64,000 nucleotides of DNA, taken from positions 12,710,001-12,774,000 of the forward strand of contig CM038915.1 of NCBI GenBank assembly GCA_021904315.1, given 5' to 3'. Position numbers and translations under genes: made by a program. The DNA is from Sphagnum magellanicum (Eukaryota > Streptophyta > Sphagnopsida > Sphagnales > Sphagnaceae). The notes under the pieces were generated by a model. That model had not been told where the DNA came from and did not search any database. It saw only the letters and a list, made by a program, of their open reading frames with translations. Numbering within the stretch: position 1 is the stretch's first letter; each line of letters begins with the position of its first letter. This document shows, piece by piece, positions 49,653 through 61,332 of the stretch.

Positions 49653-52600
49653 TTTGATCATGAGGAGCTTAGTTTAGGCCTTCTCTTAGCTACAAAAGAC
49701 ATTCACTTTCTTGTGGACTCATTTGAAGACTTCTCAACTTAGGAGAAGATCATTACTCCTGAAGAACATTAAGTTAGTGGGTATTTCTAAGTTTTTCCAG
49801 GAGACATTAGTGTTAAAAAATTCTGCTGACCATTTTGGTGCAAGCAGACTGTTGTTGGAGGAATTCTCTGACAGGTGTTCCAGAAAAGACACAGGTATTC
49901 TGTGCTCAGAAAACATGTACATGGAATTTGATTACCTTGTTCATTCCAAAGATCTCATTAAAATGAAACTGATCACCAAAGCTTTGTTGCGCTCTCCAAA
50001 CCATGCAAGATGGAACTACCCATTTACAACCTTCATGGTTTGATTTGCTGTTTTGTTGCCTTCCTGACCTCTGTTTTCCTTGAGACCTGTTTTGTCTTCT
50101 TCATTTTCTTCTCCCTTCCTCATCAAAAACAGGGTTTGTGCATCAATATCATGACTTTCATGAACCTGCAAAGGGAGTGGAAATAGAAGACTTTCTGTGC
50201 ATGAAGCTGGCAGAATGAAGACACCATGCACAGAGCAGGAACTAGCAGAGCGTACCTGAAATGCTGCAGCCGAAGCATAGGTCCAACTGGAAGTGTGCAG
50301 CTCTTACATGTGCCTTTCATGAAGGTGCAGAAGATCAGTATTTATCTTGCATCACCATCTTGCAGTTGCTTTGTAAGGATTTGTACCATGTCCTGGATTG
50401 TTTGGTTTTTAGGGTTTCAGGTCTGCCAGTACTGGAATGTCTCTCAGGCTTGGGGAGTGATAAAGGTTTTGACAATCTGCTGTTTTGTGTTGCAGCATTG
50501 CAAAGAAATATCAAGAGGGAGTTGCTGTGAAGTATATATGTTCTGTAGTCTTGGAACATAGCCCCTAGTTTCGAGTTTGGAAAATGTGTGTATGGAGGAC
50601 CAACTCTGGAAGTTCGTGTGTTTTTTTGCAGGGTTTTTTGACATTGGATGTGGATTTGATACCACATGTTCCACTAGTTCATGCAAAAGTTGTAGAATTT
50701 TTTCAGTCCACTATTGTAATGTGATTGCACAGATACACTTTCACTCTCTCCTTGTAATGACAGTTTCAAGATTTTCTGATTGGAACTGCCAGAGCTTTCA
50801 ACCTGAAGAACACTTGCTGAGAGCTATTGAAGTGGACATTAGAGACTTCCTTCGAATGAAGCTGCCATAATGAAGACATGATGCAACATGGAGATGAAGA
50901 GGAGAACAACTACATAACACCCTTTGAAGAAGATTTGGGCAATGTTTTGATCATCAGAAAGTGTTGGATACTTCCCAAGTCCAGCATTACTTGTGCTGTG
51001 GTTGCCTTGTGGTGGTCAACTCGACCTACTTCATGTGCTCAAGATGCCTCTGTAGTTGGTACAAGCAACTCTCCAAGCTTCCACCATCTGAATTCTCAAA
51101 TTCTCATATAAGCAAATTGACAATTCCAAATATCTTCAACATCACATTCCTGCGACAAGAAAGGATGGTAGAACAAGGTATGTCTATTGTTTCTCAAATC
51201 CAAATTTCTTCACCTTTCATGTGAGCAGGTGAAGTAAAAAAGAAGCAATCCTTCAATAGCCATGTTCTTCTTTTAATGAATCATGAACATAACTTGAATC
51301 CAAACTGCTAGTTTGTGACTCAGGTATCTTTTGTCCAGTGAAAAATCTTTTTCGCAGTTGATTACATGATTGATTACAAGTTAGATTCACCACCTCATAA
51401 GCAAACCCAATTGGTTGGTGATGAAGAAAAATTAACACAAATTTTTGGCCATGTCTCTCAAACACTTGGGGGATGTTGTTGCTTGCTGCTTTGCTTATAA
51501 CAGGTTCTTGGTCAAATTTTACCGACGACGTGTGTGCCTTTTGTTTATATGGGGAACTTATTGGGCTGTTTATTGCCATACTATGGAGTGTAAGCCATTT
51601 TACACTGAGTGTGTAGAATTGGGTGGTGGGCAAGAGCCCATCACTGGGATAGAGTTCAATGACGGGATAAGTCATCATTGAACACCAATAAATTCGTTGA
51701 ATTATATTTACTAAAGGGATTAGCTGCACAGATGTGTGACAATGAAAAAGGATTGGTGAAGGATGGATCCACGAATGGGTGACAATGTTGGGTATGGGTG
51801 GATGAATGGCTGGCTAGCCGCATGTTGTCTCCATCACACTGTTTCTTGGGGGCAGCCAATCGGTCTCTGTTTTTTGGGTCTGAGTGACATCCAGGTGAAA
51901 TTGTTTCTGGCAAATCAAATCAAGCAAGAAAAGCATCAAAGAGATAATGTGAGGATGTTGTTGTTGTTGTTGTTGTTGATGTTCTTATTGGCGGTGTTGC
52001 CGGTGATGAATTTGAAAGCCAAAAAAAATATTGAATGTCCCAATAATTTATTACAATGTTTATATTGAGTGTCCTGCATTGCCCACAAGTTGCAATTAAC
52101 TGAAGAAAGAATGTTAGGTCTGCATTTCTGCAAGTAGCAGCAATTGCCAAACCCATGAATTATGTACTAAATAGTATGTATGGCATACCAAGTAAATGTG
52201 GATGAATGAATTATCAAGTGATCATATTGGTAGTAGTACCACTTTCATTTAATAGAAGTTACCAGATGGCTCTTCTACATTAACTACATTTAACTACATC
52301 CCCAATTAAAAAACTAAAGGTCAGATCTGAAAGGGAAAATTGGTACACCTTCTTTTAGACTAAATCTGAAATCCAATATTCATGTTAAGAGTTTAAACAT
52401 TTGATTTCTAATGATTTTTCAATGACTAAGAAAAAAATTACTCAAATTACAATATCTCCCATACCTACTACCTTTAGGTCTTGAAAATTATGAAATCACC
52501 TCCATTAAAAAAAAAAAAACCCTACACAGTCAAAAAGGCTTTCCTATGGTATGATGAGTGCACCTGAATTTCAGGAAAGGTTTTTAAAATTTTGATTCTT

Positions 52601-54009
52601 TATTAAACTTCTGATGATGAGATTGTTCAATATTCCATAACTCCTACATCATAGGTTTAAACATTACAAAAACCACTTTGGTGCACCCCCTTACTCATTG
52701 AGGGCTTTCCAATGGTACCAAGAGGGTTGCAAGGACAATTGAAGATGAGACCATTGGGTAAATGAAAATATTTACACAATTATAGCACATCTGAAAGTGG
52801 AGAAAGAAAATGACTTATTTCATTGCAAAATAGGAATTCATATAAAATTTGAAACATCCTATCAAAAAAAACAAAAAGTAAAAATAGAATGAAACCAATT
52901 ACTAGCCTTATTCAAAGTATTCTTGAAATGGCAATATATGATAATAAAATCCAAAGGGGTTCCAAGAGCATAGCAAAATAAAAAATTCTTAAGGAAGTTC
53001 TTGTAAAAAATTTTAAAAAAAAAAAAAAAAAAAAAAGCCATAAGAAAGAATTATATCCAATAAGTTTGTTGCCATAGTTTCGATAAATTCACATAACCAC
53101 ATTTATTGCAAAACACGGAAATGCATAGATGCTTGTTATAAAATGGTTTTGGCATATACCCTCTTTTTACCCGCATCGAAACAATTACTCTCATCTCAGA
53201 CTTATGCTAGTGAAGAAGTATAAAAGAGGGGATAAAGTCTGAAAATTTACCAGCCACAGGAAAATGAAAAATGTCACAGAAAGAAAGAAATTACCAACTG
53301 GGTAGGGTATGCATTTACAGTTCTATTATACACATGAATATACCAGGGCAAACGACATACTTGCCCAGCACTGGTAATCATAGTCTATGCTCGATTGATT
53401 GGATAGGGGAAAGGTCTGCTCCAAATGAATGGCATCCCGTAATTTTTTGAGGTTTGTGGTTCTCATAGACCTTATAAATTAGGGGAGGGCTTGCCGGAGC
53501 AGACGTTCCCAGCATAAAGCTCTTTTGTTGGAATGATGGCAGAGTTGCCATGTGAATGACCCAAGGTTCCTTCAATTGACAAAAGCATTTTCCATGTTGG
53601 GGGGAGAGGTGCTTTCAAATACAAAGAAAGAAAAAATTGCATCAGGTTTGCTTGTCAGATTCCATCCATGGGTACTGCCAATCTGTATGAAGAAGCAAAA
53701 AGAGAAAAGGGGGGGTGGGGGTAAAGAGGATTTGGATTCCATCAAAGCTACTTACTTGCCTATCTCCAACCTACCTATCTCTTTCGTAGCTACCTTATTA
53801 TTCCTTCTTCTTTGAGTTTCAATGTGTGATAGAGGCCATCATCATCCCTCTTGAAAGTGCGGTGACCTTCTATCACGCTGAACTGAAAGCTCACCGCTTT
53901 TGACAGGGGGAGAGGTAATCGCATGATTGAAAGGTTCGCAAGGTGAAGAGGCTCTTATTTATCATTGCCAGACACACATACATATGTATATACATACATA
54001 CATACATAT
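49653..54009. other. Spacer downstream of the KEKE gene, no supported gene
   Basis: Less AT-rich up to about 51.8 kb, then AT-rich. A diverged direct repeat is present: 50190-50215 (ggaaatagaagactttct...atgaagctggcagaatgaagaca) recurs at 50830-50880. A (TTG)n run lies near 51957-51980 and a poly-A near 53014-53036. Several ORFs of 80-160 codons occur on both strands, none with known motifs. Confidence 0.4.
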
Positions 54010-54258
54010 GAACGATTGTTTTGTGTGGCAATTGTGGCTTCTCTTTCTACGAACGATTGTTTTGTGTGGCAATTGTGGCTTCTCTTTCTATGAACGATTG
54101 TTTTGTGTGGCAATTGTGGCTTTCTCTTTCTATGAACGATTGTTTTGTGTGGCAATTGTGGCTTCTCTTTCTAGGAACGATTGTTTTGTGTGGCAATTGT
54201 GGCTTTCTCTTTTTACGAACGATTGTTTTGTGTGGCAATTGTGGCTTTCTCTTTCTTC
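54010..54258. repeat. 41/42-bp minisatellite, six units
   Basis: Units start at 54010, 54051, 54092, 54134, 54175 and 54217, each reading gaacgattgttttgtgtggc, then aattgtggct and a ctctttct tail, nearly identical. It follows an (ACAT)n run at about 53983-54009. There is no open-frame constraint: different frames stay open only because the unit lacks stops. Confidence 0.95.
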
Positions 54259-57200
54259 TGTGAAAAAAAGGAAGGAATCTAGAAAATGATACTTGACGGT
54301 GATAATGTGACTTTCGTATCTGTGAAAAAAAACAAGAAGAAGAAGAACAAGCAGCAGCTTTTCAGGTTTACGGACTTGTACATAAAAAGAGAGAGAGATG
54401 CATAACCCTGGTGCAACAACGAATTGGCAGAAGCCAACAGGCTTACAACACACAAGGGTGGGAGGGTGGGGGGTGGGGAGCACAGAGTGAACCAGCAGCA
54501 CCCACCAGCCATGCAGGATGGATGGTGTGTGGACAGCAAACACTTTTGCGTTGTATTCCTGTCCCATTCTCAACTACGGTGGTTAGCTTATGTACTAACC
54601 ATCCACATGTGTATGTATGTACCTACCTACCTACCTACCTAAATAACCACCACCAAATGCCTTACCGACTTCCCTATACACAACAACATAAGAATCACTT
54701 GCATTTCCCTACCTACTTACCTACCTATGGAGAGAGTAACCCACTTACATTCTCTACCTACTTGACCCACTTACATAACTGGGTTGGTTACCAAGGTAGT
54801 AGTAGTAGTGTAAGGGGTGATGTAGGAAGGTTTATAGGTTTTATTTACCCAAGGTAGTGTAAGGGGTGTGTGACATAGGAAGGTTTATAGGAGAGGTGGA
54901 ATAGCAAGGTGGAACTTTGGTAATTAAGTTGGGGATGAATGGAGTCATAACGGGTTTTTTTTTTTTGATGGATGGTGAACTTGTGAGTGCTGCTGGGTCA
55001 CATAATCCCAATACAACTGCATTGAACCCATGTTCTTATTCCCTCCTCATTCATTCATTACCTAGTGTTGTTCCAAAAACATGTGATGCCAACCGCATGT
55101 TCAGTTTTCCAAAAATTGTGACACCCAACCCCATGTTCTTTGCTTATTCCTTCCTTACTACCGAGTAGGTATTCAGAAAAAAACATGCCGGGGGGGGGGG
55201 GGGGGGTGCCAACTCTGTGTCCTTCCTTTATATAATTCTCTCCTCCACTACCAAGTCTTCCAAAAACATTCCAAACACTCATTTCATTTTGGTTATATTA
55301 TTGAAACCCGAATTTTGGGTTTGGTGTAGGTGAAAGGCAAAAGGCTAGGCTAATGTAGTAGGGGGGGCTGAGCTAATGTAAGGTGAGCATTGAAAGGGGG
55401 GGACTAAAGTAGGGGCTAAATAATTAAGCTGAATAATTTATTTGGATGCTACAATGTTCATTCCTCATTATGATGATGGGATTTATAACTCCGTATAATA
55501 TATATGTACGCACAAAAGAAAGAAAGAAAGAAAGAAAGAGTGTCACTGATTGTGGCCACTATTTCAACATTGTTACTACTACTATTCGGATACACCCATT
55601 CTCCATAATTGTAATTTCATCATAATTTTTGGGAGAAAATTTGAAGGGAAAATAAAACCCCATACAACAGACTTCTGTGCAATAGTACAATAAATAATAA
55701 ATAATAAATAATAAATAAAAAATAATCAAGTATAGTATAGTAGCCCAACAAAGCATGTTTCTTATTTGTACCTGCCCCAGGGGCATGGGCAGGGAGAGAG
55801 AGAGAGAGGGAGAGAGGGGTGGTATGAGTTAGGTGGTGCATGGGAGGGGGAAGATAAATGCATGAATGCAAAATTAATTTATCAAATAGTTGAAGAGGAG
55901 AGACATTCATTCATTCATTCATTCATTCATTGAATGAATGTAAGTTGGTTTTGCAAATAGATTATGAAAAGATACAAAATGAATGTATTAAGCTGCTTTT
56001 TTTGCTTGCATATAGATGAAAAAACATGAATGAATGTAGCCGGTCCGGTTGATTTTTTGCAAATGGATGAAAAGAGATTTTGAGATACCTACATAATAAG
56101 ATAGAAAAAATTACTTGGGAAGTACGTAATGTTTTTTTAAAAAAGAAAAAAAAAGGTATAATATATGCATGGGGGACCATTCTCTATACAAAGGCAAAGT
56201 TTGGCATGTCGCGATAACAACAATAACTGACTTGGGTCCAAATGAATTATTATTTATAAAAAAAAAAATTTGGCTTGAGCTTTCTCTTCTTACCAAGTCA
56301 AAATCCAATCCTTTTGCAGGTGTGACACACAATATATCTGCATGTTAGTAGACTCCGACTATTTCTATAGGTTAGGTATTCCTTTGGATGGAAGTTTTTT
56401 TTCTTCTTCCTCCCCCCCAACACCCCCCACCAAAGCCCCCACTTTATGTTGCTCGTACAATTGATTAAGAATTGTATGACTTTTTCATGTTGTGAATGCT
56501 ACGAGAAAGAGAAAGGGTGGTGACTCGATAAGGGAGAGGAGAGGACATAGAGTGTTTGTGGGGTCGTGTTGTGCGAGGGGATTTTCTAGGGAAACACCCC
56601 CACCTATAACGAAACTCAAGATATGATATATGGAAGTCAAAAGTTTTTGAAGATTCCAAAAGGCGAATCAATACCTAAGTAGCGGTGCATGGGTTTGACA
56701 AATACTAGTCACTTGGGGTATTTTGAGGATTCTCTCTTTGTTGTAAAGGGAGAAGGCCGGGGATTGGGGGGGGGGGGGGGGGGTTGCGGTGTGAGGAATA
56801 TTTTGTTGAAACTTGAAAAACATCCAACAAAAGTGCGCACACAATCTCTCTCTCTCTCTCACACACAAATGATGCAATTTTGCTTACTAGGTATACTCAC
56901 ATACGGCCTCATTAGGGTTACTGTTGTTGAGAGAGAGAGAGAGCGAGCGAGCTAGCTAGTTTGTCAGTTCAGCCAGCCACCGCCCAAACATGGAGACTGA
57001 AGGAAAGAAAAATAAACCATGATTGTTGGACCCACATTCGAGTCTATTATCACACCCTGCCGTTTCCCAAGAGGTTGAATAAAAAGACAACATTGTAGCA
57101 TTTCTCCCATAAATTCCGGGCACTTATTTTCAACATGGTAGTACTACTACTACTAAGCAATAGTTGTAGTAGTACCAAGTAAGGCAATTGGACAGGTGGG

Positions 57201-60200
57201 CTCGTTGTAAAATTTAAAAAAAATAAAAATTGTTCTTATACAAAATTACTTCTTTTGGGTAGGTTTTTAAAAAAAATTTGTTAGGTTTTTTCCAATAATA
57301 TAAAGGTTGTAGACCTTTCCTAGGTTTTTATTTTTTATCATCAACTAAGTTAATGGCTTCCTTAATCTCCATGTTACACAATTATACTAAACACTTAGTT
57401 TTAATTTTGAGATCTTATTTTGACTTATATAATTAAACATAAAACCAAATAAACAATCTCTCTTATGTGGTGGTGACAAGTCAAGACTAGTCTTTTGAAG
57501 CAACACCCAATGGAACATATTTTGTTTTTAATCTAAATAATATTGAAAACAAGGTTCATTTTCATTTTGTGAAATGCCCACCATGGGGGTATTTTCAAAG
57601 ATCTTTTTGAACAAAAATTAATTTAATTAAATTTTTTTTTCCTTCCAATCATTCACTTTTTGTTCCCATTTGTGGAAAAGCTTAGAAACTTGGGTTGTAT
57701 GTGATTTAAGTTAATAAATCATTTTGGTCCACAATAGTTTTAATAAGCCCTCCTAATAACAACTAAAATGAGTATCCTTGTGTAGTAGTACACTTACATT
57801 CTTCTTTAAGTTGGGGTATGCTATGATTAGCTTTATTTACCAACTAACTATGGCACTAATCCTTTGGAGGATTATCCAGCTTAAGGGATTGGAGTCAAAC
57901 AATTGTTGATGTACAAACATTAAGTATTAACTTAAGTTGTTTGTATTTTTCAAAAGAGGAAGTATGAAGGTTCATATTGTCCTCCTTGTAGTTGTTGTTG
58001 TTTTAGTTGTTGATGGGGTGGGAGGGGAGGGGAGGGAGGGAGGGAGGGAGCTCATTCAATCAATGATGAGTTGCTTGATTAATTTCCAATAATTGAGACC
58101 TAATAAATTCAATTAGAGAGTTAGTCATAAAGTGTCTTGTCTATGTAACCGAACATTAAAACATATCTCATTAATTGCATTGCCTAATTAAGTGTGTTTA
58201 ACTACTACTACCCAATGAAACATATATAAGTACATTTCCATAATTGATCCAAGTAAGTAAATGCTCACAATTAATAAATTAAAAAAAATAATGAAAGGCA
58301 AATAATCATAATGGCCTTTTGAAAGGAATTCAAAAAAAATTTGTTTTACAATTATGATTCGGTTGGTTTCAAATTTGCAGAGAGTATGGTCCCATTGTCA
58401 TCACCTTTGCAAGTTGCCGCAAGAAGCCCCCTTTTTTGTTTGTTTGTTTGTTGGTTGGTTTTGTTTAATATTTTATTTGTTATCAATCCTTGCTTATGGT
58501 TTGTCGGTCCATGCGGTGCTGAACCAAATGGTACAATATCCTCAGATTCCGAACTACTACTTTCTATGCGTACTTCCAACGCCTGCTCAAAAACAGGCTT
58601 CAAAACATGGGGGTTATAATAGTGGAAAAAAAGACGCACAAATTGTCAGCATGACTCTTGCTTGGGTCATTTTTATCATAAGTTAGAGTTAACAGGTATG
58701 ACCGTTATCACATACATAGGTATGACAGTTTTTGTTCTAACACCGTCCACTCCCCCCCCCCCCCCACCCAGGAGGAAAATGAATGAAGCTCTCATATCGT
58801 GCATACAAAACTAGTTGGTCCCTTCTGGGACCTGGAGTGAAGGTAGGCCTAACGCCCAATTTTATGAAGGGTATTCATATTTTTCCCCTTTCAATTGTTT
58901 GGTGCTCTGAAATTTCAGATTGCATTTTGAGCCAAAATTGCTCAGGCCTACCTCCACTAACAAGAATTAATTAAGCCAAAATTATTATAACAAGAATTAA
59001 TTAAGCCAAAATTATTATACCTAATGACCATAGTAGTAAGTACTATGGCAAGTTCAACATTTCAATGTCCTATATATATATATATATAAAATTTATTTTG
59101 AAGATTCCATGTTGAAAATAGAGTTTGTGTGCACCCCACATCTCAAGGGAAAAGTTTCCAACTGAGGTACAAAAATGTTGTCTTAAGGAGGTGGAATGTG
59201 GGAAAAAAGATTATACACACACACACATATATGTTATACTACTCCGATTGTGAAACTTCATCAAATGAATTGCAACAACAATAACAACAAACAAAATGAG
59301 GAACAAATCACGACAACAACCCAACTAAAGGAAGAAGGAATCTTATAGTTCACATGTCACTCACTCCAACCAACTACGGTAAGAATGCATCAATTTGGCT
59401 CTGTAGAGATGTTGTACACATGCACATGCATCTTCGAATAATTTTGGGAAGAACTAGGTATAGAATGATTGATGGGTTGGAGAGCTTAGGAAAAAATAAA
59501 AAGCACCCCAAGTATGTTCTTCTTGTCCCCCGCCCCATGGATTTGTAGGAAGGTTCACTTTGTGCTTGTGGAAGGTTCACTTTGTGCTTGTGAAATACAG
59601 AGAAAAAAAAAGAAAGGAAAAAAATGTTTTCCCAAATTCAAAATATATTCACACAAAAAAAACATCCATAGGTCTGTAACCAAAAATAAAATAGAACATA
59701 TTTTCTGCATTTTGTATTTGTGACATTTTCCTCCCTTCAATCCTTCTCCCTATATATATATATATACACTCCATATCACCAACACATATTGAAATTTCAA
59801 CCTAACCCAATTATATACATCTCTGACAAAAATTTGATGGAAAACTGATTAGGGTTCAAGGCTCCTTTGCCAGCAATTGTCCTTTTGTCCTCATTAGTGG
59901 GCCATCATCCATGCTCTTTGTTACCAGGTGTAATGAGGTCTAATGACTGACACTTGACAACAATGATTGGCAAAGTTTGTTTGGGGGGAGGGAGAGGTGG
60001 GCACTTTGGATAGAGAGGGAGGAAGAAGAAGAAGAAGAAGGAAAACATAATGATAAAAAATGAAGACTAGGTAATTATATTAGGGTTTATAAGTAGAACA
60101 TTTAAGAGAATTATGGGTTAGGGGAGGTTAAATCAATGTTGGCCCATTCTCATTTCTTTTTTCATAAACCTTGAGGCAGAGTCTTGCTGATTTCTATAAG

Positions 60201-61152
60201 AAAATTGGGCATCACATAAGGTATCAATATCAAAAATTTAAGAAAAAGACTCACATATTATCAATTTCTTCATTAAAGTAATAGTTATGTTTACCAATAT
60301 ATCTGGTTATTTTCAAAACACTCCCTTGTTATGTGTAAGGGTTGATATTCAGATACTCACCTTGAGAACCACTTGGTATACACCTATGGTAGGTTTTTAG
60401 GGTTTGTGTGTGTGTATATCTATATATATATATGGCCAAGGGTACTTTCTTCTTTGGATTATTGTCTATATATGTGCATATTGATCTTCTAAATATGTTT
60501 AAAACGATATTAAAGCAAAAAAAAACCTATTTATTTGTAAGCTATTCTAAACCCAACTACCTATAGCCTAATCACAAAACCCAATTGTCCTCATTGTTTG
60601 TACATATGGTAGTTCCCACTCACACCCAATCAAGGAGCTTACTAATCCACAATCACAACTTAATTAATTACCTAATTGTCAACCTACCTACCATAGCTAA
60701 TAAAAGAACCCAACAATTGTGCAAAATCAAAGAAAAAGGGGGTAGAGGGGTGAGATGTTCTTATATCATTACACAACAAGTTATAAAATCTAACAAATGG
60801 GTTTAAAATGGGTTTTTAGGTTTGAGAATCAAGAACTTACCCAGATGAAAATACACACCCATACATGATTAGATCATTAGGTTTAAGGATCAAGAACATA
60901 CAAGTAAATTATTAGATTGTGATAAATCAATACCCAGCACATCAGGCTTTTTGTCAACTCTCTTGATGCTACCCAAAACCACCAGGGTTTAGGGTTTTAG
61001 GATGCTAAACTCATACATTATTGGTGGGAAATTAACTCAATAGGGTGCATGATTTAATGATGTATTTAGAGCAAGCTTTGCTCTCATTGATAAGCTTCCA
61101 TATACTACATACACGTGCATTTGCATATATGTGTATGCGAACATATATAAAC
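54259..61152. other. Microsatellite- and homopolymer-dense spacer
   Basis: No gene is supported. Tracts seen: (CTAC)n at about 54617-54640, 17 G at 55190-55206, (GAAA)n at about 55514-55539, (AATA)n at about 55688-55722, (ATTC)n at about 55905-55930, 18 G at 56766-56783, (CT)n at about 56843-56860, (GA)n at about 56929-56942, GGGA runs at about 58020-58050, 14 C at 58752-58765, and (TA)n at about 59071-59087, 59751-59765 and 60418-60432. Confidence 0.7.
58959..59018. repeat. 30-bp perfect tandem duplication
   Basis: The unit aacaagaattaattaagcc followed by aaaattattat occurs twice without a break. A second short duplication, ggttcactttgtgcttgtg with flanks, lies at about 59549-59592. Both look like recent slippage products. 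Confidence 0.9.
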
Positions 61153-61332
61153 CATAAACCCTAAATCACATAAATGATGAATATATACCATAAACGCTAA
61201 ATCACATGCACGATGAATATATATCGTAAACCCTAAATCACATACATGATGAATCTATATCATAAACTCTAAATTACATACATGATGAATATATATCATA
61301 AACCCTAAATCACATACACAATGAATTAAGGA
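61153..61332. repeat. 36-bp tandem array, five units, containing a telomere-like motif
   Basis: Units start at 61153, 61189, 61225, 61261 and 61297. Each has cataaaccctaaatcacat followed by an acatgatgaatatatat part, with a few differences per unit. Units 1, 3 and 5 carry AAACCCTAAA, which is one plant telomere unit plus flanks. It is an interstitial minisatellite, not a telomere. Confidence 0.9.

Noticed and set aside
51253-51729. Minus-strand ORF of 158 codons
   Set aside because: No motif, no splice or promoter context and ordinary spacer composition; treated as chance.
54010-54258. Regular repeats resembling a CRISPR array
   Set aside because: The units are directly adjacent without unique spacers, in a plant nuclear context; it is a minisatellite.
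61153-61332. Telomere
   Set aside because: The unit is 36 bp with only one telomere-like motif per unit, and the array is internal.
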